A stretch of DNA of 64,000 bases from Forficula auricularia. Lineage: Eukaryota > Arthropoda > Insecta > Dermaptera > Forficulidae. The translations under genes and the position numbers were made by a program. Each line of letters starts with the position of its first letter. The stretch's first letter is position 1. Of the stretch, positions 1 through 11,402 are shown in pieces. Below the pieces are notes generated by a model. The model saw only the letters and a program-made list of their open reading frames with translations, was not told where the DNA came from and made no database searches. Location: positions 9,561,576-9,625,575 of the forward strand of contig JALMQS010000681.1 in the NCBI GenBank assembly GCA_024734495.1, in the 5' to 3' direction.

Positions 1-1509
1 TCTTAAACATGATTAAAAACAATGCTAAATATTTGAATAGTATATATTATGTATATAATAATTTTCAATTGCTTTTAAAGAATGAAGAAATGGAGTCCGA
101 TTGGCGGAGGTTGTAGTTTTAGTGGCCGCGAACAGAAAGCTCGAATTCAATTCTCATTCATTGCAAAATCTTAGACTGATACTATATTCTGGATTCTACA
201 GTAATTTACTCGGAATTACTCATACAATCAAATAATAAATACTACACTATATATAATGGGATCACAGGGCAAGTAAATAAGTTAAAATAAAAACCAAATT
301 TCAGGCTATCGTGTCGTTTCTTCCATATCTGGACAAGGTTTCCAAAACTATGTAAAATTGTTATAATGTTTCATAGTTAAGAAAAAATTAAAAAATAAAT
401 AAATTACGTAGACAATGGGAAGAGAGAGGAAGCTTCTATTGTCATTCCTGAAAAGTTTTGATTTTCATGCTCTCTTTTTTCATGTGTATCCTTCATATCT
501 CAAAATGAGTTAATAAAATGCTTGGGAATTAGTAGAGAAAAAGGGGGAATTTCTTGACGGAAAATCTCTACTTAGGGAAAGAGTGATTTGTGTTATTGCT
601 TAGTCCTCGGTGTAATTGGAAAGGAAACGCAATCTCGATATCTGGAATAATTTCTAACACTAAGATTGATTGAATGGCGAATTTATTCAAATTTTTTCCC
701 CCCGGCTGACCTTCAGCCGCAAGCCTTGTTCGAAGAGATTTCAGTAGCCGTTAGTAGAATTGAATTCATCTTGTGAAACAAAATCCGAGAAGTTCGGAAC
801 CTTTTGGCCAATTCAATTTTACCCAGAAGGAGTGTGCGGTATATTTCCATAAATCAAAACAGAATGGGAGATTAGACTGTTTCATATTCAATTTAGGATC
901 TTATTTCTAGCCTCGGGAAAATCAACAGATGCCGAGAGATTTATCAGAATGATTGGACAAGTGATATATGGGAAAATGAATCACATTTAATGTAGGAGCA
1001 ATGAAGGAGCTAATAAAAATCGTATTTCTTACGGATTTTTAATCGACTCAACTTTGTTTAAGAATTATTGATCAGGTTGAGTCCGCTCCCATCCGAAATT
1101 TTAGAAAAATATATATATATATATCGTATAAATAAGAAACACATTGCTAAAGTGAAAATACCGAGAAGTATTTAGACTTCAGGTTAAATCATAACAAAAA
1201 TTGGAGAGAGAATTTTTCAAGACTCCTGGCTAGAGCCGCACTACTAGTAGACATATATTTAAATATTTTGAAATGAGTTATTGTGTAAAACGTTTATTAA
1301 AAATTCAAACGATTCGGGATTTATATATTTTGAGGTATTAATCCTGGTCTGTGAATATCAATCGACACGAAACAACTCCAGTTGAATCTGCTTCGATTTT
1401 AATTTGATTTAAAAATCAATAAATTATTTAATTTCATAAATTGAAATTAAAAACACTTATTTGTTTGCTTATACTTTTATCAAGACAAAGTTTGAAAATA
1501 CTAATAAAC
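1..1509. other. AT-rich DNA, no gene seen
   Basis: There is no supported coding sequence. A short (TA)n run lies near 1110-1125. A copy of a short dispersed repeat (TTTTTCAAGACTC followed by AGAGCCGC) lies near 1213-1243. It is probably intronic to the formin gene, by inference only. Confidence 0.5.
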
Positions 1510-1785
1510 TGATTCAAAAAATGACATTTTATACATTGAAGGAGACAATAAAAGAGTGTGTCTTCTGCTGGAATTATAAATTTTTAATTTATTTATAACG
1601 AGACTATAGTTTCGAGAGCTTAGCACTCTTCAACAGTCTATTACAATTAATTCTCAGGAATTAATGTATTCATTCCAGCAGCTAATCAAGACTCTTTTAT
1701 TATTTCCTTCAATTTATAAAAATGCTGCTACTCTCGCCAAAAAGAAACTTTCAATTTAAATTTTAAACATTTTTGAATCAGTAGT
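1510..1785. mobile_element. Degenerate fold-back element with hammerhead-like core
   Basis: Two imperfect inverted arms surround the centre. GAAGGAGACAATAAAAGAG near 1538 faces CTCTTTTATTATTTCCTTC near 1693, and CTGCTGGAAT faces ATTCCAGCAG. The right arm keeps a block (ACTCTCGCCAAAAAGAAAC) that the left arm has lost. Related blocks recur at 27395-27490 and 36895-37040, so this is a dispersed family. No coding capacity is seen. Confidence 0.6.
1600..1638 (-). ncRNA. Hammerhead-ribozyme-like motif (diverged)
   Basis: Read on the minus strand this is GACTGTTGA, a stem II hairpin (GAGTGC facing GCTCTC with one mismatch, loop TAA), then GAAAC-TATA-GTC. The GAAAC...GTC part matches a two-base-pair stem III with the expected cleavage base C17. 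The core CTGTTGA carries one change from CTGATGA. It is probably inactive. Confidence 0.5.
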
Positions 1786-2001
1786 TATGAATCTGAGGGG
1801 CCTCAAAACTAGTCATCCGCATTAAATACTCGTACAAACATTATCGTACCAAATCGAACTATCTAACTAATCGAACTTTTCTCTTTTGTGCTATGGTTTG
1901 TATTGTAATCTAGACACACAGAGAAAAAAAATCATGATTGAAAAATGGTTTATCTCCACGTTTCAGACATTGAGAAAAAAAAATTTGAATGAAATTCAAA
2001 C

Positions 2002-2404
2002 CAAGGGCGGATCCAGGGGGGGCGGAGGGGGGATCCCCTCCCCCCCCTGCGACAAGCCCGATGTCTGGCGGGAGATGCAACACGTGCGTCGCACGCAGAG
2101 GCCAAAAAACGGCGGCCAAATCGACAGGGAATTTATAACAATTTTTTTTTTTTTTTTTTATTTTAATGAACTTAAAATATGAGATATGAAATTTGTAAAA
2201 AAAACATTTATTTTTTAAAAAATTTTAAAATTGAAAATAAAGTTCTATGTGCGTGTGGGGGGCGTCTCGACCCCCCCACCCCCCAGCTTGGACAATTCGA
2301 TCGCGACACACTTTCGAGATAAAAGTAGATCTTATATACATCGGGCACCTTATATACATTCTCCCCCCCCCCCCCCCATAAAAAAATTCCTGGATCCGCA
2401 CCTG
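2002..2404. mobile_element. Non-autonomous hAT-type element
   Basis: The ends are CAAGGGCGGATCCAGG and, inverted, CAGGTGCGGATCCAGG. The flanks are ATTCAAAC on the left (1994-2001) and ATTAAAAC on the right (2405-2412), an 8-bp target duplication with one mismatch, as expected for hAT. The interior holds long C and G runs (for example 2363-2378) and no transposase. A second copy in opposite orientation is at 63254-63510. The overlapping ORFs are chance readings. Confidence 0.8.
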
Positions 2405-2412
2405 ATTAAAAC

Positions 2413-4065
2413 AGGAGCCTTGGTTTATTCTTATAGAAAAAAAAAGAAAGTTTTATTTATAAGGCCTCCCGAAATATTGATATTAGATATGGAACTTACG
2501 GTACAATAGGACCGACTCGGATTTGGCGGTGTGTTTTTAAAATTTCAAGTACTATTAATAAAATTGTAGTATGCCCGCGGGGCCAATTATTGAATTCACT
2601 CCATTGTTTTTTGCTTACATATTGTTTTTAGAAATATCTGAAACCTTGAGTGAAATCATGATCGACAGTGTGTCTAGATTCAGATACATCTGAATATAAT
2701 AGCTCAAGAATGAAATGTCGCAGAAAGTTGGTTCTGGTACCAAAATGGTTAAATTTTCAAAGCGAAGAATTGATAGATTTTAGACACTATAACTTAAAAC
2801 ATCCGATTCATATATAGTATACAATAATTCGGAAAAAATTGGATTTTTCTATATAGTGTAGATCTGTAGAGCTATCAAGCTAATGTAAGGTAATCAAATG
2901 AAATTCAAGAAACATGTTTGTGTTAATAAAATGCTTAGCGCTCTGCCAAGTTTCAAAGTCCTAGCTTAAACAGTTCACTAGCATAAAATCTCGAAATCGC
3001 TAGAATTCGCTGTCAACCAGTTGAATCTTAAAAAAAATTTCAATTTTTCCTCCATTCAATCATGTTTAAATGATTATTTTTGTATTTTAAAATTTAATTA
3101 ATTCCTCGAATGTGTTCTCCACTTATGAAGAAGTTCTATACCTAAACCAATATCCACGTAATAAAATGTACAATCTCCATCACACACTGAGTCATATCGG
3201 ACAAATATGGCCTTAAAGACCTGGATTGAGGCCAGACCTGTATTTATTTCTAGACAATTACGTCATATGGGCAAGGGCAGTTGTTGCTCGTTCCAGATGG
3301 AACTATTTTTATCCACACACAGAGAAAGAGACAAAAAATTAAGGATAAATGAGGAAAGTGGAAGCTCGATTGAAGAGTGAATGTGTTGGCTATTTCTGTT
3401 TTGCGGCGGTGAGTTAAGTCTATTCACTTGTCACTCAAGAGTTGTTTCCCTTTCATTATTCAAGTGTGCAGGACAATCAAATTCATACTCAATGAAAATG
3501 TTTCATGTGCGATTCCTTAGCTGTTATTTGTACAACATAAATGAATATTTGTTTCTATAAGTATTAACATGAAAACATAAATCGGATTGTCTAAATATAT
3601 AGCTCTGAATTTATCTTCACCATAAATAATTACTGATCGTTTTTTCATTTTTTTGGAGCATTTTCTGGAGGAAATGCCCCTTTCGCTATCATTCTTCTTT
3701 ATATATTTTCACTGCAGCTTTAACCGAAGATTCTATTCAACTAATTCTAATCTGTTTATTATTAATGCGTAGTATATTCCTTATAATATAAGGAACATAC
3801 TAATTTTAATATATATATTTAATATGCCCTAGTCACTTTTTTGGTTCCAAAATATTTTTTGTTTTTGTTCATGAAAAGATATACATCCAGGTAAAAAAAT
3901 TATCCAAAAACAATGAATAAACGACAAATAAATAGAAAAAATCAATTAATTACCTACTTTTTTATATATAATTGTCGAAAATACAATTTCGAAAGACTTT
4001 ATTACCTAAGATAAAAAAATAAATAAAGGTGAGTAAATATTCAAGTGAGCATCATTTTATTAATA
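2413..4065. other. No gene seen
   Basis: This is AT-rich unique-looking DNA. A small hairpin lies at 3770-3802 (TAGTATATTCCTTAT facing ATAAGGAACATACTA, loop of three). Nothing else is supported. Confidence 0.5.
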
Positions 4066-4990
4066 ACTAGCTGCAAGGCCCGCCTCGGCGGCCCTCTTGC
4101 TATCCAGGGTCACGCCCCCTGGACCCCCAGCCCACGAACCCCACCCTCATACCCCACTCCCACCCACCACACCCCCTGAACTCAACCCAGCACCCCCCAA
4201 CCCCCGCACCATGGACCCGTGCCCAACCACCGTCCCCACACCACCCTACTACGCCTCTGGGGCCTCACCTGAACCCCCCACTGCACCCTGCACCAGCTCA
4301 CCCCCGCACCCCAAAATCAATACGGACCCATCCCCGCGCCCTCCACCCCGCACCACCACCCACGGACCCCACCCCACTAAACCTCTGGATCCTCACCTGA
4401 ACCCTCCACTCCAACCTACACCCCCCGCACTCACCCCCGCACCTAGTTTTTGCATTTCTAGCCTTCTAGTGACCACAGATTATACTAAAAGTTTGGTTAA
4501 GTTGGCTCTAAGGGTAAGAATTTCCACATTTTTGATCCCCCTATTTTGGGTGGTTAGTTTTTTGCATTTAGCCTTCTAGTGACCTCAGATTATGTATACA
4601 AAATTTGGTTGAGTTTGGTCCAAGAGCAAGAATTTTCATATTTTGATCCTCCTCCTCCCCCCCCCTTTTATGTGGTTTTTTCCGGGAATTTTTTTAAATA
4701 AAATTTGTCAGAAATCACATCCCCTACAACTTTGCTTTTATAAGATTTGCCGTAGGGTTGATAGTTTAGGAGTTATTTGATAATTTTCATTCGTGCAACC
4801 CCCAAACCCCCTTTTGGGTCAAAATATCAAAACGTTATATAGCTATAAATGTAAGTTAGAAGACATCTGATTCAAATATGAAATTTTATCATAATCCCTT
4901 CAGCCGTTTTTACGTGAATCGTGAGCAACTTTTCGGAAACCAGACATACAGACAGGAATTTTGTTGAGGGTGTTCATAACTTTGCTTGAA
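4066..4990 (+). repeat. Dispersed repeat, copy 1 (ACTAGCTGC start), with internal tandem duplication
   Basis: The stretch from about 4445 to 4990 matches 59570-60050 in the same orientation. Shared blocks include TTTTGCATTTCTAG, CATCCCCTACAACTTTGC, AACGTTATATAGC, GAAGACATCTGAT and ACAGACAGGAATTTTGTT. Both copies start with ACTAGCTGC. A roughly 116-bp module (GTTTTTTGCATTT to CCCTTTTA) occurs twice in tandem at about 4445-4555 and 4556-4672. A related module also occurs in the 53994 element. The class is unclear: no TIR or poly(A) tail was identified. Confidence 0.65.
4090..4445 (+). repeat. C-rich, G-poor low-complexity tract
   Basis: The plus strand is strongly C-rich with irregular CCACCCC-type units, set inside otherwise AT-rich DNA. 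One frame reads as an open proline-rich stretch. That follows from the CCN-rich composition and does not indicate a gene. It lies just inside the start of the dispersed repeat and is absent from the sister copy at 59553. Confidence 0.75.
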
Positions 4991-7096
4991 ACGTGTGCAA
5001 CCAAAATTGGCGTGATTTGGAGCAATGTACAGACAAAACCTGTCTCGACAGAGAATAGGGTCCAGAGCATGCTAAGAATTTCGAGTAGGTACGACTCTTG
5101 CCTTGAGCACTAATAAAACAGTTATAATTGACGAAGATCTGGCCACTAAAACGACATAATAACTGAATCACATTTAGAGCTCATATTAATTAACTATTAA
5201 TTTCAATAATTAAAAAAAAGTTTCTTGAATTTCGTATAGGATATTTTTTATTCAGAGACCAGCATGATGTGACGCAAAAAACATTAAATCAAATTTATCG
5301 AGTTGAATTCTTTTAATATGCAAAAAAAGGGATACTTATTTCTCGACTCTTTAATGTTACTCTTGGTGATGTTAACTTGGCAGCACATTAGATCTCCCTA
5401 CATTTTCGGGCAAATTGTTTAATAAAAAAAACTTATTTACAGAAGTGTTCTGGTGGGCTACAACTCTACACGAAAATATTGTCAGGTCGAATAAATGAAT
5501 AAAAAGAAGAAATTTGCTCTACGAAAATTTTAAGGACATAAGAGTAATGGATATAAATCAATTTCAAGATAACTTTTAGAAAAAAAAATCTAAATAACGG
5601 TCGAATCCTAAGGTCTGTTTTTGCGTTGCATTATCCCTCGGCTACAACGCTGATATAGAAGCTGAAACTCCATGTCTCTAATTTAAAATGCAATTAATTT
5701 TTTATCTCTATGCATAATTTGTACATAAAAAAGAGAAAAAATATTCATTATAAATAATAATATCTCTGAAATGTTATGTTTCAATATAAACCTTTTAAAG
5801 ACAGATTATTCAAAAATCCAACATCACTAACATAAATATCAAAATAAATTTTTAAAAATTTAATTTTTATTTTCTTTCACGATGCCTGAAAAGAATATAA
5901 ATTAAAAAAATAAGGTATTTTATATGATAATTTTTAAAAGCATTATTTTTATATTTTAATACTATATGGTAAGTAATCTTAATATATATACCTATGATAA
6001 TTTTATAAATGGCTTTAGAATAATAAGTTACAAATAAATTGGATCTAATTATATAGTAAAGGTGTGAAATCAAAGCTACTATAATATAAACCTGTCTGGG
6101 ATAGAAACGCAATGTAAATACATATGAGAGAAGAAAACTTCTTAATATGCAAAAAAAAACACCTAACACTTTTATGTTTCCATTTTCATTTCTATAATAT
6201 ATAATATAAGAATATTATTATAAAATATTTTAAATGAATATATATCCGAAAGATTAAGATATTATAAGAACCAAGATATCTTTTTCGAAAATCCCATTTT
6301 AAGATCTCTTTATTATAATTTATAAAGTTGGCAAGTTCATAAATTATACTTTACAACTAATATGAAGAGGAATAGAGGGAGAAACACGCGGAATACTTGA
6401 AAGAATAATTTTTTCACAAGGTCGTTGAGTGTCCTTGCTTTTAGCTAAGAATATAGATTGATTTTTCTTATTATAATTATCTCAGCTAATAATATTAAAT
6501 TTCACGGAGTCGAAAGATGATTAAAAGGACAGAGAAAGAGTAGTAACATTAATAATGAAAATAAATTGCTAATTAAAAACCACAAAATTAATAAATGAAT
6601 GTACATTTTATATTAATTGATTTAGTAAGCAAAAGGTTTAGAGTACATATAGATAGATAGATATTATTTTTTATTTTTGACGTTACGTGACTAATCAATA
6701 TAATTTGTAGGATAGTATTTGCTCGTAAGAACGAAAGACATTTGGTTGCATAATGATTAGGCTAAGATAACTATTTTCACTTTATTAAATTAATAAAATT
6801 TAAAAAAATTTAGGCTACTGTAAAATGATTAATGAATTTATTTATTATAATTAACAGGATTATGATAAGAAAATATTTAATTATATGACTTGCTTCCACT
6901 TTTATTGGAACGTTGACTTATGACAAACACAACTGTCATAAAAAATAGATTGGTTAATTATAAGTTGAGATGTTTATTCATTCAGATCTAAATATACCCA
7001 ATGATCGGATATATAGATGGAATATTATCAATGAAATAATCAAATATTATTTTCACGAAATTTTCTCTGGAGAGAGACGGACTGGTAGAAATTTTT
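4991..7096. other. No gene seen
   Basis: This is strongly AT-rich. The 100-residue minus-strand frame at 5867-6169 is rich in I, Y, F and K, as expected of random AT-rich DNA. A short (GATA)n run lies near 6650-6662. Confidence 0.5.
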
Positions 7097-7208
7097 AATT
7101 GAATGTAATGGAAGGCAGCCCAGGGGTAGTGAGTAAAGAAAAAAATAATACATATCCAAATAAGGTTTAATTTATTGGACTCCTTCTTCCTTTCCCTTCA
7201 AACCGACG

Positions 7209-7835
7209 CACATAGGGGTATTATGCCTATTTAGCGGGCCAAAAGTAGATTTGGCAAAATCGCTCATATCAAAAAACTATTTACTACCTGTAACACTTGA
7301 ATAGTTGCCAGATAACGAGTCAGCCTTATTTTGTCCCCTAGTGCCATCTGGAATTAGTTATCTCAGTCTGAATTTCAATATTTTTCCTAAGCATCTGCAT
7401 TCATTTTCGTCAACATTCATAGTTAACATTTCGAAGTGATTTTCTAAGTTTTTGTGAAACATCAACAAATTTTTTTAGCATGGATATTTCTGAAGCAGGT
7501 ATGTACTAGTTATTTAAGTGTTTTTAATAGTGATAAATCATGATTTTATATTAGAAATGTCGTTTTGAAATACATAGTTTTAAAATCATTTTGACGTTAA
7601 AATTTTTTTAAACTCTAATGTTTTTGTTTTATTACCTGGCAAGGGGGGGGGGTTTGTTTTTATATGATAATTGTTGAACCAAGTCTCCTTTAATATTCCC
7701 AATAAATAACTTTTTCGGATGCGGATATCTTTATATTATCAAACTATAGCTACCTGACAAATTTCAAGTTCCTAGTTATATTAGAACCCTTATAAATAAT
7801 TTTGGCCCGCTAAATAGGCATAATACCCCTATGTG
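7209..7835. mobile_element. Transib-like non-autonomous DNA transposon
   Basis: There is a perfect 36-bp terminal inverted repeat, at 7209-7244 and 7800-7835, starting CACATAGGGGTATTATGCC. The flanks are CGACG at 7204-7208 and CGACG at 7836-7840, a perfect 5-bp target duplication. Transib elements, the relatives of RAG1, make 5-bp duplications at CGWCG-like sites and have ends starting with CAC; both fit. The interior (627 bp in total) has no transposase domain. An ATG followed by six codons and a GTATGT donor at 7480-7500 could be a relic first exon, which is inference. Confidence 0.8.
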
Positions 7836-7967
7836 CGACGTTTCGGAGGATTCTTCCTTCATTCTTCAAGGTTTCAAGGGGTCAATGAAGGAAACAAATA
7901 AAATGCTTCCTGCACTGCTGTGGAGAGATGAAGGAAGCATTTTATTTGTTTCATTCATTGACCCCTT

Positions 7968-8011
7968 GAAACCCTGAAGAAGGAGGAAGAATCCTCCGAA
8001 ACGTCGGTTTG
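7968..8011 (+). ncRNA. Hammerhead-ribozyme-like motif with pairing stem I
   Basis: In order: GAAACC (7968-7973), CTGAAGA core (7974-7980), one extra A, GGAGG (7982-7986), a six-base loop, CCTCC (7993-7997), GAAAC (7998-8002), GTC (8003-8005), then GGTTTG (8006-8011). AAACC pairs with GGTTT as stem I and GGAGG with CCTCC as stem II. ACGT is self-complementary, as in short-stem-III hammerheads that act as dimers. The predicted cleavage is after C8005. The extra base before stem II departs from the canonical core. A diverged facing copy lies at about 7837-7880 on the minus strand. Confidence 0.7.
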
Positions 8012-8113
8012 ATGGGAGAAGAGGAATGAGTCCAATAAATTAAACCTTATTTGGATATGTGTTAATTTATTCTTTCTTCACTACCCTTGGGCTACCTTCC
8101 ATTACATTCAATT

Positions 8114-11100
8114 ATCAAATGTTAAATTGAGTTTTTCATTCATTGAGAAGATGAAGACTTTTTGAGTAGACCATTTGAGCTTTCTAGAATTTCTTCGACT
8201 CACTGCGGCAATGCTGCAAAAGAATAAATGTTAATATTACCATGATAGTAAGAAGGCGGTAGACAAACAACTATACCAGAACTCTGCCTGAACTAAGCGA
8301 CTTAATAAGATGCCTCCACTCCCTTCATAAATCCTTGGATATTACATGAACGTGTCGTAAAAAAATAAACTAAAAAAATTAAATATAGAAAACGCCGATA
8401 TCAAATAGGATTAATATAAAATGAATTTAAAAATGCATTTCAATTTAATAGATCCATTCTTTTTTATTCCCTGTCATATTCGCCAAATAAAAAAAATAAA
8501 TAAAAAAATTGATTTTTTTTCCAGAGAATTGATATATCACCGGTAGTTATTTCCAGTTGTAAATTTAAATTCATTGCCTATAAAAAGCATCGGTAATTTA
8601 TAATTTCAAAGATAAAAATGAAACATAAACGCTTTCACTTTTTTTTCTTAATTTGTTCGATGAGAGATCTTAATAATCTACCTTAGATAGCGAATTATTT
8701 ATTTTTTATTTATCTTTAATATATTCACAATATACTATAATAAATAATCAAAAGACTTAATATATCCAATTAGTATATTTCACTTGAATCGAGTAATATA
8801 CGTATCATATATTATAAATATCTTTATCTCCATATATGCCAGTGTAAAAAATATTTGAATAATATATCAATTTAGAAGTGCTAGGAAATGAAATTACAAA
8901 TAAGATAAAAGTATAATTAAATTGTATTAGAATCTAAATAGGTAAAACTGATTAAAATAATATATAAGAAATGTCAATCATTGGAAAAAATTCGATTCCG
9001 TGATTCTACAGGAATTACTAAAGTATAAAGTTTTGGTATTCAACTACTTCTCCAAAATTTGTTCCTATTATTTTATCTTCCGGACCTCCGCGAAATAAGT
9101 TTATCATCATGGTAAAATAAATATCCTCTCTTCCTGACCACCCACCCATCTATTGAGACATTCGTCTATTTTTCCGCCCATCGTGTGTCAAAGTTCAAGC
9201 CTGACCAAAAACTAAAATGAAAGCTGATAGAACTGCAGACCTTTGCGGAACTCATTGGAGAGACAACATTCAACACTCTTGACATTTACTTACCCTTTAT
9301 TATATCAACTAAAATAAATAAATATAAATATATCGTTGAATAATATATTTGTTTATTGATAATGAATTAACATTTAAATGTTATTTTGATTAGATGAAAG
9401 AATCTAGTTTTTATCATTCTAATTCATTGATAATAATTTTGATATCTATCAGGAAATACTACTTATGTCATTCAGAAAATAATATCATAGTAAATACATG
9501 TTTATCTCAGTCATAGATGGAAAAAATAGGGAGAGGCAGCAATATCAATGGAATTAATGAAGAATAATGAAGTAATTAATAAGAATGGAAGAATACAGGA
9601 TTATTAAAGGAATAGAGCAAGAAGCATGTACAATAAGATCGTCAAAGTCGGATGGGTCCTTGTTGCTACGACAACACTTTAAGTTTTGGTTGCAACCCTT
9701 CTTGACCAGAGAAAGGTTGACGATTTGATGATTTATCTCGAAGAAGCTCCCCGCAGAAAGGTCTGGTAACGCGCCCAAGCGATTCGACCTGTTTCAGGCC
9801 TGATGCTGATTTGATGGTAATTGAAGTAGGAGAGATGTATTTAAAGAAAGAGTATTATTTAATATTGGTTTTTTTTATTAGTTATTTTATAAATTTACAT
9901 TTCTCCATGCTGATGGCTGGAGAGCTTAAAACTCGTCTCTCAACTGCAATTGACAACTGACCACCCCAAATGGGCTTCAGCTTAGAACTCTCCTCTCTGA
10001 CTGACTCAAACCTCAGGAAATTTCCCAAAAAGCCAATGAATTTATAATCTACATCTGGGGCCAAAAGTCATTGACATTTATGTTTAGGAAGCTGTAAAGT
10101 CCCTTTCCTATTGTCATGTTCGAAAAATAAAAAGGGAAGCGGCCTAAAAATATTACCCTTAAAAATAATTATATTTATATTCAAGGAAAAAATTCTCGAC
10201 GGCACAACATTGTATTTTCAATTTTATAAAAACGTCAATGTTTTTAGGGTTCCCTACAAAAATGAAACTGAACCCTAATAGAATCAGGACAATGCCTGTC
10301 TCTTTGTCCGAGCAATGTAGCCTGTAATCTATATAAGATACAAATTTGAAATTTACAAATTGTATATGTTTATTTTTCTCGAAATCAAAAATCATATTAC
10401 AATTTTAATTGGATGATTATTTCGGGAGGTAGTTGAAACGAGCGAATGAAAATTTATATTTTTTTTTTTTTTATAAAATACGATTTGGGGTATTCTTGTA
10501 TCTTAGTAAATAGAATTAAGGGTGAATTTTTAAAAATTAAATTAAATTTACAATGACGGTGTGAGAGAGTGTCAAAGTATCATAATTTTTGCATCTAATG
10601 GTATTTCAAAACCACTAAACATAAAATTATATAAAAATTCTATAAATACCCCATTTTCTCCTTGTCAATAAGAAATAAGATGGAATTTGATATCCCATGG
10701 AACGCTCGGTATGAAGGTTCGACCCACACTTACATATTCGGGTTTACAAATGTCTGAAAAAAATATTTTTGACTCTATCTCAAATCTCTAATGTGTTTGC
10801 TAGCTCGAGTGCAAAAACTAAAGGAAGTTGTTTTCGAATCTATCGGTGAAGTTCTCACATATGTTTTTTATTGATTAATTATATTAATTTTACTTTTTTG
10901 TAGCTGTTGCCAACCTTTTAGGGCGTAAGCTATCTCTTTAGTGAAAGAATTATTGTTGAGTCATTAAAATTCATGCTTTGAAAAAATTTCATGAACAAAA
11001 GACCACATAACTTCCTTCCATATGGAAAATTGGCTTTCTATATTGTAGAAATCACCGAAATTTTTGACTGCGTTTTAAAAAACATTTTTTTCTTGGAATT

Positions 11101-11192
11101 TCATTTTTATGTAAAGGTGAATAACTCGAGAGATAATTTAGATAGTATGTTAATAATATATTTTGTTATGTAATGAATGTTGTTTTTACAAG
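8114..11192. other. Presumed upstream intron; no supported exon
   Basis: Mostly AT-rich. A moderately GC-richer patch at about 9600-10080 contains two short minus-strand frames (74 and 60 residues) with no recognisable domain and no convincing splice structure. The last bases before 11193 form the acceptor of the formin exon. Confidence 0.45.
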
Positions 11193-11352
11193 GAGCTGAA
11201 AGGGGAGCGGTACCGTCTCAATGTGATTGTTAGAGAGCTTCGGGAAGCCCAAGAATCTGATTATCAGGCGGCCCTCGTAGCCTTCATTAACTGCTTGATT
11301 ATCAGTACGCAACCCGTCAAAGACCGCATCCGGATACGCAATGAGTTCATCG
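11193..11352 (+). CDS. form3: Formin FH3-region exon (INF2/Form3-like), upstream exon
   Basis: This internal exon encodes 53 residues plus one base. The frame opens with ELKGERYRLNVIVREL and ends IRIRNEFI plus G, with AFINCLIIS between. The helical pattern ending in RNEFIG is characteristic of the FH3/armadillo region of INF2-type formins, which nucleate and sever actin; the FH3 region helps in autoinhibition and localisation. The acceptor follows a pyrimidine tract (TGTTTTTACAAG at 11181-11192) and the donor is GTAAGT at 11353. The exon starts in phase 0 and ends in phase 1. Its codons are clearly more GC-rich than the surrounding DNA. No upstream exon was found in the first 11 kb. The formin assignment is firm. 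The INF2/Form3 subgroup is from recalled family sequences and less certain. DAAM and Diaphanous fit less well. Confidence 0.88.
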
Positions 11353-11402
11353 GTAAGTTCAACTTGTATTTCATTTACCTTGGATCTTCATGCCACATTT
11401 AA

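Larger units (their letters stand above)
7097..8113. mobile_element. Palindromic (fold-back) element, hammerhead type, split by a Transib-like insertion
   Basis: The outer arms pair: AATTGAATGTAATGGAAGG at 7097 faces CCTTCCATTACATTCAATT ending at 8113, and AAGGTTTAATTTATTGGACT is mirrored near 8031-8050. After removal of the insertion at 7209-7840 the element is about 385 bp, with arms of about 185 bp and a short centre near 7914-7926. The arms end internally in facing copies of a hammerhead-like motif. There is no coding capacity. Palindromic ends with hammerheads suggest a Penelope-like or retrozyme relative, which is inference. Confidence 0.75.

Noticed and set aside
4097..4579. 160-residue proline-rich open frame
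   Set aside because: It follows from a C-rich low-complexity tract inside a dispersed repeat. There are no splice sites, no domain, and the sister repeat copy lacks the frame.
5867..6169. 100-residue minus-strand frame rich in I, Y, F and K
   Set aside because: Amino-acid content is that of random AT-rich DNA.
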